From contig CALMPZ010000297.1 of assembly GCA_937871645.1 (NCBI GenBank), forward strand, positions 1 to 5,922: a stretch of DNA of 5,922 bases. Reading direction: 5' to 3'. Positions 5,107-5,922 of the stretch are shown piece by piece. Below the pieces are notes generated by a model. The model was not told where the DNA came from. It did not search any database and was given only the letters and a program-made list of their open reading frames with translations. Origin of the DNA: an uncultured Polymorphobacter sp. Lineage in GTDB: Bacteria > Pseudomonadota > Alphaproteobacteria > Sphingomonadales > Sphingomonadaceae. Each line of letters begins with the position of its first letter. The first letter of the stretch is position 1. A program made the position numbers and the translations under genes.

Positions 5107-5922
5107 TCAATAGCTGCCGAGCAACGCGCCCAGCCGGTAGGCGATGACGGTGCGGTTGGCGCGCGCCTGCGCGGCATTGCTGGCGGCGGCGATGGCTTCG
5201 CGCTCGGCATCGAGCAGGTCGAGCTGCGGCTTGAGGCCGACGCGGACTTCGTGGCGCACGCTGGCGAGCGATGCATCGGCGGCGCGCGCCTGATCGGCGG
5301 CAGCGCTGGCCATCAGCGCCGTCGCATGGACTCCCGACCAGGCGGCAATAACCGCCTCCTCGATCTGGGCGCGGGCGCTGCGCAGGCGCTCTTCGGCGGC
5401 GCGGACATCGGCGTTGGTTTCGGCGACGCGGCCATCGGTGCGGCCGCCGTTGTAGAATTGCCAGTTGGCGCGGACACCGACCGTGGCGGCGTTGGCGCGG
5501 TAGTCGGGGAAGAATTCGTCGCGGATCGCCGAGGCTTCGGCAAACGCGCCGACGGTGGGCAGCCGGTCGGCCTTGGCACCGCGTGCGGCGGCTTGTGCGG
5601 CGGCCAGTGCCGCTTGCGCCTGCATCACCGCCGGGCTGTTCTTCGCCGCGATGTCGATGGCGGCATCGAGCGTTGCCGGCGCGGCGGGGCCGGGTGGCAG
5701 CGCCATCAGCCCGACGGGTTCGACACCGACGAGGTTGCGGTAATGCGCGCCGGCGGCGGCACGGCTCCCACGCGCCTGCGCCAGCGCACCGAGTGCTTCG
5801 GCGTGGCGCGCCTGCGCCTGCGAAACTTCGGTGCTGGGGCTTTCGCCGACGCGGAATTTCTGCTGCGCCTGACGGGTGATTTCGGCGGTCTGTGCGACCA
5901 GATGGGCATAGAGCGAAATGAC
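5107..5922 (-). CDS. TolC family outer-membrane efflux protein (5' partial)
   Basis: The 271-residue C-terminal part of a TolC/OEP-family channel protein, the outer-membrane duct of type I secretion or RND efflux systems. The frame is open from the stop (TGA, 5109-5107) to the window edge, so the N-terminus and signal peptide are missing. The two-fold internal repeat of the family is visible: 'FRVGESPSTEVSQAQARHAE' at fragment residues 23-42 and 'VRVGLKPQLDLLDAEREA' at about 226-243 are matching turn-plus-helix segments, and 'YRNLVGVEP' marks the end of the first repeat. Between them lies a second OEP domain with 'WQFYNGGRTDGRVAE', typical of the beta-barrel strand followed by the long helix. 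The C-terminus stops soon after 'YRLGALLGSY', shorter than E. coli TolC. It is the first visible gene of the - strand operon; membrane-fusion and pump genes probably lie beyond 5922. Confidence 0.92.
   Translation of the reverse strand, partial: VISLYAHLVAQTAEITRQAQQKFRVGESPSTEVSQAQARHAEALGALAQARGSRAAAGAHYRNLVGVEPVGLMALPPGPAAPATLDAAIDIAAKNSPAVMQAQAALAAAQAAARGAKADRLPTVGAFAEASAIRDEFFPDYRANAATVGVRANWQFYNGGRTDGRVAETNADVRAAEERLRSARAQIEEAVIAAWSGVHATALMASAAADQARAADASLASVRHEVRVGLKPQLDLLDAEREAIAAASNAAQARANRTVIAYRLGALLGSY

Noticed and set aside
5555..5879. + strand open frames opposite tolC
   Set aside because: They are shadows of the TolC gene with Arg/Ala/Pro-rich translations; TolC repeat motifs on the - strand are unambiguous.

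Overview
The window is GC-rich bacterial chromosome, most likely from an alphaproteobacterium and probably a sphingomonad. That placement is inferred from overall GC, protein style and the gene mix (asparagine synthase-like/Wzy/Wzx polysaccharide genes, alphaproteobacterial-type HspQ, DUF2892, TolC). No taxonomic marker fixes it.

Left part (1-3370, + strand): the distal end of a surface or exopolysaccharide gene cluster. It holds the 3' end of a gene that may encode an asparagine synthase-like amidotransferase, then an O-antigen ligase/Wzy-type polymerase starting 5 bp later at a GTG, then a Wzx-like flippase. The flippase would move lipid-linked repeat units across the inner membrane and the polymerase/ligase would act on them in the periplasm. 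Each of the two membrane-protein genes ends inside a perfect inverted repeat that contains its stop codon.

Middle part (3371-4509): hspQ lies on the - strand, tail to tail with the flippase gene, and both stop codons sit symmetrically in a 16-bp palindrome. A 175-bp divergent intergenic region follows, with a good sigma70-like promoter for a complete tRNA-Ser(CGA) gene. After the tRNA come about 470 bp of lower-GC DNA (about 53% by hand count, against 65-75% in sampled coding stretches) with no recognisable gene.

Right part (4510-5922, - strand): a probable three-gene operon read right to left. It contains a TolC-family outer-membrane efflux protein (its N-terminus lies outside the window), a 62-aa DUF2892/YgaP-like membrane protein, and an AhpD-like carboxymuconolactone decarboxylase-family protein with a CxxCxxxH redox motif. 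Gaps are 26 and 22 bp, and the two genes whose starts are visible have good Shine-Dalgarno sites. The set suggests efflux combined with thiol/peroxide or sulfur stress handling, which is inference.

I see no CRISPR array, transposase, integrase or clear new system. The best candidates for a second look are the gene-less tract after the tRNA, the stop-codon palindromes, and the TolC/DUF2892/AhpD-like grouping.
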